Positions 33,264-41,872 of a stretch of 64,000 bases of DNA are shown here, one piece after another. The DNA is from Rhodococcus sp. 4CII. Its GTDB lineage: Bacteria > Actinomycetota > Actinomycetes > Mycobacteriales > Mycobacteriaceae. Below the pieces are notes generated by a model. The model made no database searches and was not told the origin of the DNA. It was given only the letters and a program-made list of their open reading frames with translations. How positions within the stretch are numbered: position 1 is the stretch's first letter; each line of letters starts with the position of its first letter. Both the position numbers and the translations under genes were made by a program. The stretch spans positions 186,001 to 250,000 of the forward strand of contig NZ_JACCFE010000003.1 of the NCBI RefSeq assembly GCF_014256275.1, given 5' to 3'.

Positions 33264-34067
33264 TCAGCCCTGCCCGCCCGGCTTTTGTGTTACCACGAAG
33301 TCGTACGCCGCCTGCGGTCCGAGCAGCTTTATCTCCACCCGGCCCTCCCACCGCTGGGCCAGCTCCCCGACCGCCCCTTCGAGCTCTTCCTGACGCTCGA
33401 CGTCGGCGAGCACCGCCACCTGCACGGCCTCCTCCTCGTGCGTGGGCTCGCGCATATTGACCGACTCGACGAGATCCTCGAGCGCCTCAAGGGTGGTCTG
33501 CGTGTCCTGTTCGCGTTTGGCGACGATCGCGTTGCTCACCAGTTCACCCAGGGCCATCCGCGCGTCGCGGCCGGCGTACTCCGACTTGTCGCGGATCGCG
33601 TCCCGCAGTTGCGCGGCCTCCTCGTTCTCGTCGATGATCTCCTGCAGAATCGCCGTCTCCACGTACCGGCCCTTGACGACGTACTGGGCCTTTCCCTCCA
33701 GTTGTTCGAGTGCGGACGCGAACTCGTCCGCATGCGCCGACAGCAGTTCCTCCTTCACAGCGTCGGCGTCGCTGAGCACGGCACCGAACCGCAGCGGCAG
33801 CACCGGCGCGACCCGGGCCGTCCCGTCCAGCACGTTCGCATGGGCCCGCAGGTCTTCGGGTTTGCCGAGGGCACGGTCCACGGACAGTTCACTGACCAGT
33901 GCCGCGATCTCACCCTGCGCGACGACGCTCACCGTGCCGTCCGCGACCCCGGTCGCGTCCTCTTCGGGTTCGAGGTCTGCGGGGACGATGCCGTAGACGT
34001 ACACCCCGGTGGTTCGCTTCTTCTCCCCCGTACCTTCCTTTTCGGCCTTCTCCAATGCGCCCATCAC
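33264..34067 (-). CDS. gvpF: Gas vesicle protein, GvpF/GvpL family
   Basis: A 267-residue GvpF/L-family protein, a minor gas-vesicle component thought to help GvpA assembly. Marks include TTGVYVYGIVPADLEPEEDA, an N-terminal ferredoxin-like region (GTVSVVAQGEIAALVSEL), ARVAPVLPLRFGAVLSD, and the C-terminal KLLGPQAAYDFV. The start is GTG 34067 or ATG 34064, overlapping the gvpA stop. It is the last gene of a four-gene minus-strand operon. The length is normal for the family. Confidence 0.85.
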   Translation of the reverse strand: MMGALEKAEKEGTGEKKRTTGVYVYGIVPADLEPEEDATGVADGTVSVVAQGEIAALVSELSVDRALGKPEDLRAHANVLDGTARVAPVLPLRFGAVLSDADAVKEELLSAHADEFASALEQLEGKAQYVVKGRYVETAILQEIIDENEEAAQLRDAIRDKSEYAGRDARMALGELVSNAIVAKREQDTQTTLEALEDLVESVNMREPTHEEEAVQVAVLADVERQEELEGAVGELAQRWEGRVEIKLLGPQAAYDFVVTQKPGGQG

Positions 34068-34432
34068 CTGTCACCCCGAGTCGACTTGCGTGACACCCGT
34101 TCCCGTTCCGGTTCTTCCTCTTCGTCGCCGCCGAGGAGGCCGCTGAGCTTGTCCCCCGCCGCTTCGAGCGCACCCTTCGTCTTGTGCTCCGAGCCGCCTG
34201 AGACGATTTCGGACAGCCCCTTCGGTTCGCTGCCGATCTCGAGCCGGTTCACCGCCTCCGCGAACCGCAGGTAGGTGTCGACACTCGCGACGACGACGCG
34301 GGCGTCGATGGTCAGCAATTCGATGCCGACCAGTGAGACCCGCACGTACGCGTCGATCACGAGGCCCTTGTCGAGGATGGTGTCGATGACATCGGCGAGA
34401 CTACTCGAGCTGGGTCCACCTGCCGTGGTCAT
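34064..34432 (-). CDS. gvpA: Gas vesicle structural protein GvpA/GvpJ family
   Basis: A 122-residue protein whose first 65 residues are an unmistakable GvpA-type shell domain: SSLADVIDTILDKGLVIDAY, VRVSLVGIELLTIDARVVVA, SVDTYLRFAEAV. The remaining 50 residues are an acidic-then-basic extension (GGDEEEEPERERVSRKS), longer than typical GvpA and reminiscent of GvpJ or actinobacterial GvpA. The protein should assemble into the gas-filled shell wall. ATG 34432 follows GAGGAG and overlaps the stop of the upstream SRPBCC gene. Only one GvpA-family gene is present here. Confidence 0.9.
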   Translation of the reverse strand: MTTAGGPSSSSLADVIDTILDKGLVIDAYVRVSLVGIELLTIDARVVVASVDTYLRFAEAVNRLEIGSEPKGLSEIVSGGSEHKTKGALEAAGDKLSGLLGGDEEEEPERERVSRKSTRGDR

Positions 34433-35874
34433 GCCGATGCTCCTCTCCTGCGCCGCGCAGGAGCCTTCTTCGCCGCAGTTCCGGTCGACTTCGTCCCGCT
34501 TCGGGTCGACTTCGTCGCGGCCCGGGTCGTCGACTTCGTGGCGGTTCGGGTCGACTTGGTGGCCCCGGTGGACTTTGACGCGGTCCGGGTGCGCTTTGCC
34601 GGGGTCCGGGTCGACTTCGCCGCGCCCCGGGTCGACTTCGCGGCGGCCTTACGGGGACGGCGCCGAGGTGGTTCGGGCTCCTCCTCCGCCTCGTCGGGTT
34701 CCTCGCCGCTCTCGCCCTCGTCGGTCTCGTCCGCGTCGGTCTCGTCCTCGTCGGCTTCGTCCTCGGGTTGTTCGTCCTCGTACTCGGCGGTGTCTTCGCC
34801 CTCGTCGGTCTCGTCCTCGGGTTGTTCGTCCTCGTACTCGGCGGTGTCTTCGCCCTCGTCCTCCGGCTCCTCGCCCTCCCGCTCCTCGTCCTCGTACTCC
34901 GCGGTGTCGGACGCTTCGTCCTGCTCGTCCTCGGCGGGTTGCGCTTCGTCCTCGGCCGGTTCCTCGTCGTAGTCCTGGGACTCGTCGGGTTCGACTACCT
35001 TGCCGTCCCGGATTTCTCCGCGCCAGCCCTCGATCTCGTCGGGATGGAGGATCGCCTGCGTCATCACGTGGCGTCCGAAGTGCTTCAGTTCCAGGCGCGC
35101 TCGTCGTCCCTGCGCCCGCCACAGGTTTCCCGTCCTCTCGAACAATCCCTTCGGGTGATATTCGAGGATCAAAACGATGCGGGTGAGATCGGGGGTCACC
35201 TCGTGGAACGTCACCGCCCCGTCGGGGTAACCCTTGGCGCCCTTCGACCGCCACACGATCCGCTCGTCGGGAACCTGCTCGAGAATCGACGCTTCCCACG
35301 TTCGGTGCGAGAGGAAGATCTGAGCCTTCCACTCGAGCTTCTCATCCGCCTCCTGCTCCACCCGCTCGACCTTCTTCATGAACGACGGGAAGTCGGCGAA
35401 CTGGGTCCATTGGTTGTAGGCCAGTTGGACCGGGACCCCGACATCGATCGTTTCGACGATATTGGTGAGCTTGAGTTTCTTGCCCTTACCACCACCGCCG
35501 CCACCGGTGACCGCATCCTTCAGGTCGGACGCCTTCTCCTTCACGGTGTCGGTCAGCCCGGAGAGGGGCGACTTGCCGTCACCGTTACCGTCGTCGTTCC
35601 CGTCCCCGTTCCCATTCCCATTCCCGTCCCTGTCCCCGTTGCCGTTGCCGGTGATCGCGGACAGCAGGGTGCCGCCGCCGCCCTCGGCGTAGTCGTTGAG
35701 CCGGTCGGTGGCGCCCGCCACCTTGTCGGAGAGGGCGGAGACCGCCTTGTCGGTGACGGTGCCGAGCAGGCCCTGCGCGGCATTCTTCAGCGGTGAGACC
35801 GACGCGGCCTTACCGGAGGCCCCGGATACGTTCTTGCGCAGTTTCTTCGCCGCGCTGTCGAGATTCGCAGTCAT
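34429..35874 (-). CDS. SRPBCC-domain protein with acidic and Lys/Arg-rich tails, gas-vesicle linked
   Basis: A 481-residue three-part protein. Residues 1-130 are low complexity with a Gly/Asn/Asp run (GNGNGDRDGNGNGNGDGN). Residues 135-280 form a START/polyketide-cyclase-like SRPBCC domain (IVETIDVGVPVQLAYNQWTQ, DFPSFMKKVERVEQ, FHEVTPDLTRIVLILEYHPK). The C-terminus is a long Glu/Asp tail (TAEYEDEQPEDE repeated) followed by a histone H1-like segment (KAAAKSTRGAAKSTRTPAKR). SRPBCC proteins often accompany actinobacterial gvp genes. The tail could bind polyanions or partner proteins. It is coupled to gvpA by a stop/start overlap. Confidence 0.75.
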   Translation of the reverse strand: MTANLDSAAKKLRKNVSGASGKAASVSPLKNAAQGLLGTVTDKAVSALSDKVAGATDRLNDYAEGGGGTLLSAITGNGNGDRDGNGNGNGDGNDDGNGDGKSPLSGLTDTVKEKASDLKDAVTGGGGGGKGKKLKLTNIVETIDVGVPVQLAYNQWTQFADFPSFMKKVERVEQEADEKLEWKAQIFLSHRTWEASILEQVPDERIVWRSKGAKGYPDGAVTFHEVTPDLTRIVLILEYHPKGLFERTGNLWRAQGRRARLELKHFGRHVMTQAILHPDEIEGWRGEIRDGKVVEPDESQDYDEEPAEDEAQPAEDEQDEASDTAEYEDEEREGEEPEDEGEDTAEYEDEQPEDETDEGEDTAEYEDEQPEDEADEDETDADETDEGESGEEPDEAEEEPEPPRRRPRKAAAKSTRGAAKSTRTPAKRTRTASKSTGATKSTRTATKSTTRAATKSTRSGTKSTGTAAKKAPARRRRGASA

Positions 35875-35880
35875 CGCTGA

Positions 35881-36552
35881 TCACTTCCGGGTGCGTCGTA
35901 CGGGGGTGGAACTCGTGGTCGCCTTCGCACGCGTCCTGCGGACCCGGGCGAGCTCGTCGTCATCGCCGTCATCGTCGTTGGAGGACGACCGGGACCGGCG
36001 GGGCCGGGACGTGCCGCTACTCGAGGACCGGCGGCGCGGGGTGGGCCGCCGCCGGGCCCGGGGCTTGTCCTCGGTGTCCTCGTCCGACTCCTCCCCCTCG
36101 TCCGACTCCTCCCCCTCGTCCGGCTCCTCATCCGGTTCCTGGTCCGATTCCTCCCACTCGACCTCCGCGTCCTCGTAGTCGTCGTCTTCGGGTTCCTCGT
36201 CCCGGCGCCGCGTCGACTTCTTCCCGCCCGCGGTATCGCCGTGCCCGCCGAGCAGGCTCTCACCGGACTCCAGTCGGGAATTGAGGGAGTCGATGCGCTG
36301 ACTGGCCGCGGTCACCGCGGCCGTCTTCGCCGCGTTCATCAGCTCGTGGCGGACCGTCTTGCCGAGCTTGGCGACCTCGGGGGATTCGGCGAGCAGCTTG
36401 CGCCCTTGGTTGAGAAGACCCAACGACCCGCCGGGGGACAATTGTCTGGTCGCCCCGCCGGCGGCCAGCATCAACGCCAACTTCATCTTCTTCGTGCGGC
36501 CCAGCATGTATCCCGCACCCACAGCCAACGCCAGCTGAGATTTGGTGGTCAT
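35881..36552 (-). CDS. Gas-vesicle-cluster hypothetical protein with acidic and basic tail
   Basis: A 223-residue first gene of the gvp operon. The N-terminus is short and hydrophobic (SQLALAVGAGYMLGRTKKMK, ALMLAAGGATRQL). A helical region follows (GKTVRHELMNAAKTAAVTAA), then a tail alternating acidic blocks (DDDYEDAEVEWEESDQEPDE) and Arg/Ser/Pro-rich blocks. That tail style matches the SRPBCC protein six bases downstream. ATG 36552 follows an AAGGGG site; the longer frame to 36702 is unlikely. The function is unknown; conserved position next to SRPBCC and gvpA suggests a vesicle accessory role. Confidence 0.65.
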   Translation of the reverse strand: MTTKSQLALAVGAGYMLGRTKKMKLALMLAAGGATRQLSPGGSLGLLNQGRKLLAESPEVAKLGKTVRHELMNAAKTAAVTAASQRIDSLNSRLESGESLLGGHGDTAGGKKSTRRRDEEPEDDDYEDAEVEWEESDQEPDEEPDEGEESDEGEESDEDTEDKPRARRRPTPRRRSSSSGTSRPRRSRSSSNDDDGDDDELARVRRTRAKATTSSTPVRRTRK

Positions 36553-37283
36553 CGCCCAACCCCTTCGTCGAGTGAAAGTGGTGCACCTCGGCGCCGGCGG
36601 CGGTCTGTGAGCGATCCTGCCCGGTGGGGGCGCATTTCCGCCGACTACCCCAGGTCGGTGCTGCTCAATCGTCCACCGAACACTCCCCAGCCCTGCAGTC
36701 ACCGAGCCAGAAGATGTCGACGACGTCGGCCGGCTGCCCTAGCTCGGGCTACCTGACGTGGCCATCGCGGTGCGCCCTTCGCTACCCAGCCGTGCCCGGA
36801 GCTCCGTGCGCCGCCCGGGCCCGGTGCGGATAGCGGCCCACCCGACACGAAGCAAGGTCGATCGGTCAAAAATCCGACGGGAGTGGATAATTCGGTTTCG
36901 AGCATCCGCCTCGCCCCGCACCTCCGCCGGGTCCCGCCGGCGCCAACGTGACGGTCCCGGGCTCGGCCGGAAACCGGCGTAGCCCCGCCCGGATCCGGGT
37001 ACCCGCAAACTACGCTGCCCCGCGGCCCGACACGGACCGCGGCAGCGAGTTCCGCTTAGGTCTGGCCTTCGAACCCCTTGGCCGCGGCGGAGCGCCCCGC
37101 CGCGCACGGACCGAGGCCGAGTGTTCGCCCACCCCTCCTCGGCCGCGCGCGGCCCACCCGACGTCGAGGTCCAGCGTGAGGGGGCCTTCCCCACGCAGCG
37201 CGTGCTGATCGTCCTCCGTTTCGGGCCCTCACCGACGGGGTAGCCCCCGGTCACGGGTGTACTCCCACGGCGAGACGAGGTGC
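36553..37283. other. Intergenic region between gvp operon and DUF6131 gene
   Basis: About 730 bases between divergent genes. Several frames are open by GC bias only. No gene, RNA or strong hairpin was recognised. Confidence 0.5.
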
Positions 37284-37442
37284 ATGATGATCATTCTCGG
37301 ACTGATCCTGCTCGTGATCGGATTCGTGGCACACATCTCGATCCTGTGGACCATTGGGATCATCCTGTTGGTGATCGGGGTCATTCTCGCGCTGCTCGGC
37401 GCCACCGGCCGCGCCGTCGGCGGACGCCGTCACTATTTCTGA
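37284..37442 (+). CDS. DUF6131 small membrane protein
   Basis: A 52-residue protein made almost entirely of two membrane helices (MIILGLILLVIGFVAHISIL, then TIGIILLVIGVILALLG) joined by a tight turn, ending GATGRAVGGRRHYF. This is the typical DUF6131 pattern, found widely in actinobacteria, function unknown. ATG 37284 and ATG 37287 both follow CGAGG; either could start. It is unlinked in function to its neighbours as far as can be seen. Confidence 0.8.
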   Translation: MMIILGLILLVIGFVAHISILWTIGIILLVIGVILALLGATGRAVGGRRHYF

Positions 37443-37765
37443 CCAGGCAAATTCGACACACTGACCGGACCCGGCTGGCAGGGTTCGACGGCTCTCGTCA
37501 CCGGCCCGGCCGCTCCTGGTTCGCACGCCCTCCCCGCGCGGAGCGGGTCCGCCCCCCACAGGGGTCTCCGAGCACGTCGACGCTGATCGAGTTCGGCTGT
37601 ACCCTCCGACCATCCGGTCTGGTTGCACGGTTGAGGCACGCCCGCCCGGGTATCCCCTCGCACGGTGTGCACGGGCCTCTACCGAGGTCGAGCCGGAGAA
37701 CTCGTGCCGCGCGGCGTGAGGTGACGGGTCCGGGGAACGGGCACTGTTCGAAGGACCGGGGCAAA

Positions 37766-38539
37766 GTGCAGAAGCGGGCGGAAATCACCGGTGAGGCGCT
37801 GCTCCTCGCGGCGGCGGTGGAATTTACCCGGGTCTGCTACGCCGATGCCCGGCTGGAGACCATCCTCACCCGCGCGAACGTCAGCAGGGGCGCCTTGTAC
37901 GACCATTTCGGCTCCAAGGAAGAACTCGCCCGCGCTGTCATCGAGGCCGGCAGTGCCCGGTTCCAGGGCGCGTGCGAACCCCTTCTCGCCCCTCGGATTC
38001 CGGCGTTCGAGGCGCTGATCGGCATCTCGTGTCTGTTGCTCGATCCGGTCGTCCACGATGTCACGGTCCAGGCGACGTTCCGCCTGCTCACCGAAATCCG
38101 CGACCGTCCCGGTGCCCCGACCCTGCTCGCGACCTGGCTGTCCGACTACCGCGACCTCGCCCGCCGGGCGATCGCCGAAGGCGATCTGCGCGCCGAGGAC
38201 CCCGACGCTGTCGCTGAACTGCTGGTGGAAACCTTCACCGGGGTCCACCTGCTGGCCGCGGCCACCGGCCACGTCGATGAACTGCCCGCCCGGTGGGCCA
38301 CCTCCTGGGATCTGCTGCTGCCCGGCCTTCTCGACCCCATCAGACTCGACCACTTCCGGCGCCTCGCGACTCGATACGTGGCCGGGGTTCCCGGCCGTCG
38401 CCCGGCACTCCCACCGTCGGTGCCGCCGCATGAGCCGCGCCAGCCGAACAGGGGAAAGCGAAGGAGACCGTCTCCACGGACCCGCCGGCACGGGCGCGGC
38501 GAGCCACCGACGGTCGTTGCCCACACAGCGGGCAATTGA
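37766..38539 (+). CDS. TetR-family regulator (ScbR/gamma-butyrolactone receptor-like)
   Basis: A 257-residue TetR-type repressor. The N-terminal DNA-binding domain (QKRAEITGEALLLAAAVEFT, then ANVSRGALYDHFGSKEELAR) is of the style seen in gamma-butyrolactone autoregulator receptors. The ligand-binding core runs through LLTEIRDRPGAPTLLATWL and VAELLVETFTGVHLLAAAT. The last 60 residues are Pro/Arg-rich and extend beyond the usual length of about 200, so the natural end may have been lost by frame drift. GTG 37766 is preceded by AAGGA. No obvious target operon is adjacent. Confidence 0.75.
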   Translation: MQKRAEITGEALLLAAAVEFTRVCYADARLETILTRANVSRGALYDHFGSKEELARAVIEAGSARFQGACEPLLAPRIPAFEALIGISCLLLDPVVHDVTVQATFRLLTEIRDRPGAPTLLATWLSDYRDLARRAIAEGDLRAEDPDAVAELLVETFTGVHLLAAATGHVDELPARWATSWDLLLPGLLDPIRLDHFRRLATRYVAGVPGRRPALPPSVPPHEPRQPNRGKRRRPSPRTRRHGRGEPPTVVAHTAGN

Positions 38540-38803
38540 CGTACCCGGCTCTTCCGGGAGTTACGCGGCAGAGGGCGGCCCTCACCTGATGAGCGCGCTG
38601 CCGCTGGTGTTCGGTGGTCCGCTTCCTATCGGGCCAGGTCGACGACCATTCGGGTCTTGCCCAGCACGGCCCGTCCCTTACTGCGGACGGTCAGATCGTT
38701 GCGGGCGGTCGCAGCAGCGCGGTCGGGCGGTCTTTTCGCGGAGGTGGAGCAGAGCGCGGACGTATCCGGCTTCGGCCGCCGTTGCAGGTCCGGCACCGCC
38801 CCT

Positions 38804-39208
38804 TCACAGGCGAGGGTGAGGTTGCCTGGGGCGTCGACTTGTTTCCCGTGCCCATGCGGCCAGCCACCCGATCTCCACGGCGGCGTCCAGCAGATACATT
38901 TTCGGTATTCGGCCCGCCGGAACGTAGAGGAGGTCGATCGTGAGCAATACCGTGGCGGTGGCCACCCCCAGATCGCGTGCACGCCGCCACCCTTCCGCGG
39001 AGTCAGTCGAGAGGATCTGCACGACACCGTTGCCGGTGAGCAGGCCGCCGACGGTGTAGAGCAACCATCGATCGTTCTTTGTCCCGAAGAGTGCTTCGAA
39101 ACTCCGGCGATGCAGCAGGGGCCACAGGCCACCGAGCATGTTGAACAGTCCGTGCGCGTGAGCGATGGAGTTACCACCTGGAAGGCCACCGCGGTGCCAT
39201 GTGCCCAT
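38804..39208 (-). CDS. Small integral membrane protein, unknown
   Basis: A 134-residue protein from ATG 39208 (ATG 39232 also possible). It has conserved-looking segments: AHGLFNMLGGLWPLLHRRSF, LYTVGGLLTGNGVVQILS, ATATVLLTIDLLYVPAGRI, YLLDAAVEIGWLAAW. At least three helices are hydrophobic enough to span the membrane. I do not know a named family, but similar small proteins with a 'GALWPLLHRRSFE' motif occur in actinobacteria. It stands alone, converging on nothing recognisable. Confidence 0.6.
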   Translation of the reverse strand: MGTWHRGGLPGGNSIAHAHGLFNMLGGLWPLLHRRSFEALFGTKNDRWLLYTVGGLLTGNGVVQILSTDSAEGWRRARDLGVATATVLLTIDLLYVPAGRIPKMYLLDAAVEIGWLAAWARETSRRPRQPHPRL

Positions 39209-39530
39209 GCTCGCGGATACCCGCTCGATCATTGGGTGAATCCGTGTGGGCGGCGGCCGGGTGGCGAGAGATCGGAAGCCCGGCAGGTCTGTCCATCGGG
39301 GACGAAGCCGAACGGTGCAGCCCGCAGAGCGGGTGCGGCGGGTGTACGGGCGCCCCGGCACCGGCGTCCTTGAAGGGGCGCCTGGTCTTCGCCGCGACCA
39401 CCCGGGTGATCCCTGGACGGGTCAGCGGTCTCCACCCCTCCCACTCAGTGACCGGGGGACGGCGGGTATCGGCATGCACAATCGAGGCGGCGTAGAGAAG
39501 CGCGAGACGGCGTAGTGGAGCGGCCGTCGA

Positions 39531-40169
39531 CTACGTCCTCGGTGGTAGCGCGGACACCGCCGCAACCCTGTCGTATCGCCGGGTGCCCTTCGCGTCGAAA
39601 TAGTCACCGCCCTTGCGTTTCGCGTCGCCGGTTCCCCAGTCCCCGTGGTGCGCAGCGGGCTCCATGCGGGGGATGTGCTTGCGGCAGTGAATGTATGCCT
39701 CTTCGACCTCCACCATCACCCACCGCTGCGGGATGCGTCCCGGCGCGCAGTCGCCCGGTAGATCCGGCAGTTCGGAGCGCAGTACCTCGTCCTCGACGAT
39801 CCGCGCCGCACCGTTGATGTGCAGCCCGATCAGATCGTGGACGAAATCGACGAGCACGAGTCCGACGTGCGGGTTCTCGGCGATGTTGCCGAGACTGGCC
39901 ATCACCCCGTTGCCTCGGTACTCGGGGTAGGCGAGGGTTTTGGGGTCGATCACGTGCAGGAATCCGGGTGCGCCGGCGCGCAAGCTGTTGTCACATTCGC
40001 CGGCCGCGTCCGCGGTGGCGACAAACGCGATCTCCTGGCGGCCGACGAAGTCGATCATGGCCGGAGTGAGATGGTCGAGCACCTGTTCGGCGTAGAACCG
40101 GCCGGCACGCTCGACGGTGCCGTACCGATGCTGGAGGTGTCGTTCTCCCGCGCTACCGATCTGCCTCAT
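39531..40169 (-). CDS. Pyridoxamine 5'-phosphate oxidase-related flavin-binding protein
   Basis: A 212-residue protein of the PNPOx-like split-barrel fold, which binds FMN or a related cofactor. Typical segments are MIDFVGRQEIAFVATADAAG, LAYPEYRGNGVMASLGNIAE, PHVGLVLVDF and GLHINGAARIVED, followed by VMVEVEEAYIHCRKHIPRME. ATG 40169 has GGAGAG upstream, better than ATG 40181. These proteins are typically oxidoreductases of unknown substrate; members with this length and the 'HCRKHIP' region are common in actinobacteria. It is monocistronic. Confidence 0.8.
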   Translation of the reverse strand: MRQIGSAGERHLQHRYGTVERAGRFYAEQVLDHLTPAMIDFVGRQEIAFVATADAAGECDNSLRAGAPGFLHVIDPKTLAYPEYRGNGVMASLGNIAENPHVGLVLVDFVHDLIGLHINGAARIVEDEVLRSELPDLPGDCAPGRIPQRWVMVEVEEAYIHCRKHIPRMEPAAHHGDWGTGDAKRKGGDYFDAKGTRRYDRVAAVSALPPRT

Positions 40170-40321
40170 CTGTCTCTCCATTACGGTTCGGCATCATTGG
40201 CCGGTTCACCCTACGGGACACACGCGGGTGCGTCGCGCCGCGCAACAACACCGGTGGGAGGGCTGCAACGCGGGCGATCCCGGGGCAGTATCGGTCGGTG
40301 AACTGGGCGTACGGTGAATGG

Positions 40322-40480
40322 ATGAAGACCAAATCCCCTCGAGACGTGCTTGCCCACCGGCTGGCCGAGCGGGACGAGTTAGTGGTGGAAATCCTCGAAC
40401 TCGAGGGCCGGCTGGAGAGGGCCAAACGCCGCCTCGACGAGGTATCCGCCGAGATCGACTCATCCGGGCACATCGAGTAA
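40322..40480 (+). CDS. Small coiled-coil protein, uncertain
   Basis: A possible 52-residue protein from ATG 40322 (GTG 40298 is an alternative). It is charged and strongly helical (DVLAHRLAERDELVVEILEL, then RLERAKRRLDEVSAEI), consistent with a short coiled coil. No ribosome site stands out. Codon position bias looks coding. No family recognised. The 235 bases after it hold no gene. Confidence 0.4.
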   Translation: MKTKSPRDVLAHRLAERDELVVEILELEGRLERAKRRLDEVSAEIDSSGHIE

Positions 40481-40715
40481 CCATCTCCCTCGGGCGTCAG
40501 CACGACGACTTCACTCCTCAGGCTCGAGGGTCGCTTACCGACGCCTCGGCAAGTAGCGGACACCTGCCTCATCCGACCTACGGGCGGTATTCGCGGAGGT
40601 GGAGGAGGGGCGCGGACGCATCCGGCCAGGACCACTACGGCACCTGCGGCGGCTGCAAGGATGATCTTTCTCCTGGCTGGCTCTCTCTTAGAACGGGCAT
40701 TCGTCTGGAAGCTCG

Positions 40716-41519
40716 TTACTCGCCGATGCACAGTCGCAGCACCCGGCGGGCCGCGGCCTGCACCGAATGATGCGGTGAATCCTGCTCGGCGAGCTCGGAC
40801 AGAATCACCGCCGCCTGCTCGTCGCTGACCGCATGCGCGGCCATCAACACCCCGATCGCCCGGTCGACCTCTGCTTTCGAACTCACTCCACGGCGCAACT
40901 GCGCCAACACTCCCGCCAAGGCCCGGCGACGCCGAGCCTCCGACAACGTTGCCGACACGGTGGTGGTCACCAACTCCAACCCCGCCCACCACCGCGCGTC
41001 CTCGATCCCTTCCCCGCCGCTGGCGCGGGTGTAGGCGCCGACCACCCCGACCACCTTCTGATCGGGATCGCCGTCCGCGAACACCGGCACTGCCACCGCC
41101 TCGCCGAAGCCGGCCTCCCGTGCGGCCGCGGTGAACGCCGGCCATGCCTGGGCATACTCACCGATCCGCGCCTGCACCCGGCGCCGCTCATGAGCGGCCC
41201 GCTCCCCCGGCCCGGCACCGGCAGCGTACTGCGCCTGCTCCACCACCCGCACCGTCTCATCGGTGACCACACAACGCGGCCGCCCCACTCCCAACCCTGT
41301 CACCGACACCACCGCATCGACACCACCGACAGTGCGCAGGACCACCGAAGCCGATGCACACACCCGCTCGAGGGTGCGGTCGAGAACCTCGTCCGGGACC
41401 GGCACCGCACACCCCGCGAGAGCGACCAGCGCCGCGGTCATCGCATCCGAGGACACCACACCACCGGCCGGCACCACCGTCGGGGACGGGCCGGTAGTCC
41501 GGAAACGTTGTGACGTCAT
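40716..41519 (-). CDS. GAF-ANTAR antiterminator-type regulator
   Basis: A 267-residue regulator. Residues 20-190 form a GAF-like sensor (VLDRTLERVCASASVVLRTV, EQAQYAAGAGPGERAA, FGEAVAVPVFADGD). The C-terminus is an ANTAR RNA-binding domain (AEVDRAIGVLMAAHAVSDEQ, AAVILSELAEQDSP). ANTAR proteins bind paired RNA hairpins to prevent transcription termination, so a target RNA could lie nearby, but I did not identify a dual-hairpin motif. The start ATG 41519 is supported by the GGGGTGAAAGCG leader; the longer frame to 41642 is not needed. Such proteins are abundant in rhodococci and mycobacteria. Confidence 0.8.
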   Translation of the reverse strand: MTSQRFRTTGPSPTVVPAGGVVSSDAMTAALVALAGCAVPVPDEVLDRTLERVCASASVVLRTVGGVDAVVSVTGLGVGRPRCVVTDETVRVVEQAQYAAGAGPGERAAHERRRVQARIGEYAQAWPAFTAAAREAGFGEAVAVPVFADGDPDQKVVGVVGAYTRASGGEGIEDARWWAGLELVTTTVSATLSEARRRRALAGVLAQLRRGVSSKAEVDRAIGVLMAAHAVSDEQAAVILSELAEQDSPHHSVQAAARRVLRLCIGE

Positions 41520-41872
41520 CGCTTTCACCCCGACACTCGCGCGTGTACCTTCGGCCGGGAACGGAAAGGCGATTACCCACCCCGCACGCCCCGGAAAACA
41601 GTGCCGCACTATGGGAAAGAGACGACACCGGCATCTCCCCACGCATACCCCATCACACGACTACCCCAAACGCATCGACCCCTCAACGCCACACAGCCAC
41701 TGGCGATGGTCTCGGCGGAGGTGCGGCGAGGGTGGTCGCCGGGCGGGTGTAGTGGTTGCTCGGAGTCACCGATACTGCCTAAACCGCAGGTAAAGATAGG
41801 TTTACGTGCTGCCCGGCGGGGTGCGGGCAGGCGTCGGTGGGAGCCAGGGTTTGGCCGGTGGTCGAGTCGGGG

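Noticed and set aside
37280..37765. Long N-terminal extension of the TetR gene
   Set aside because: The extension is Arg/Pro/His-rich shadow of the DUF6131 gene and intergenic DNA; a GTG at 37766 begins the real HTH domain.
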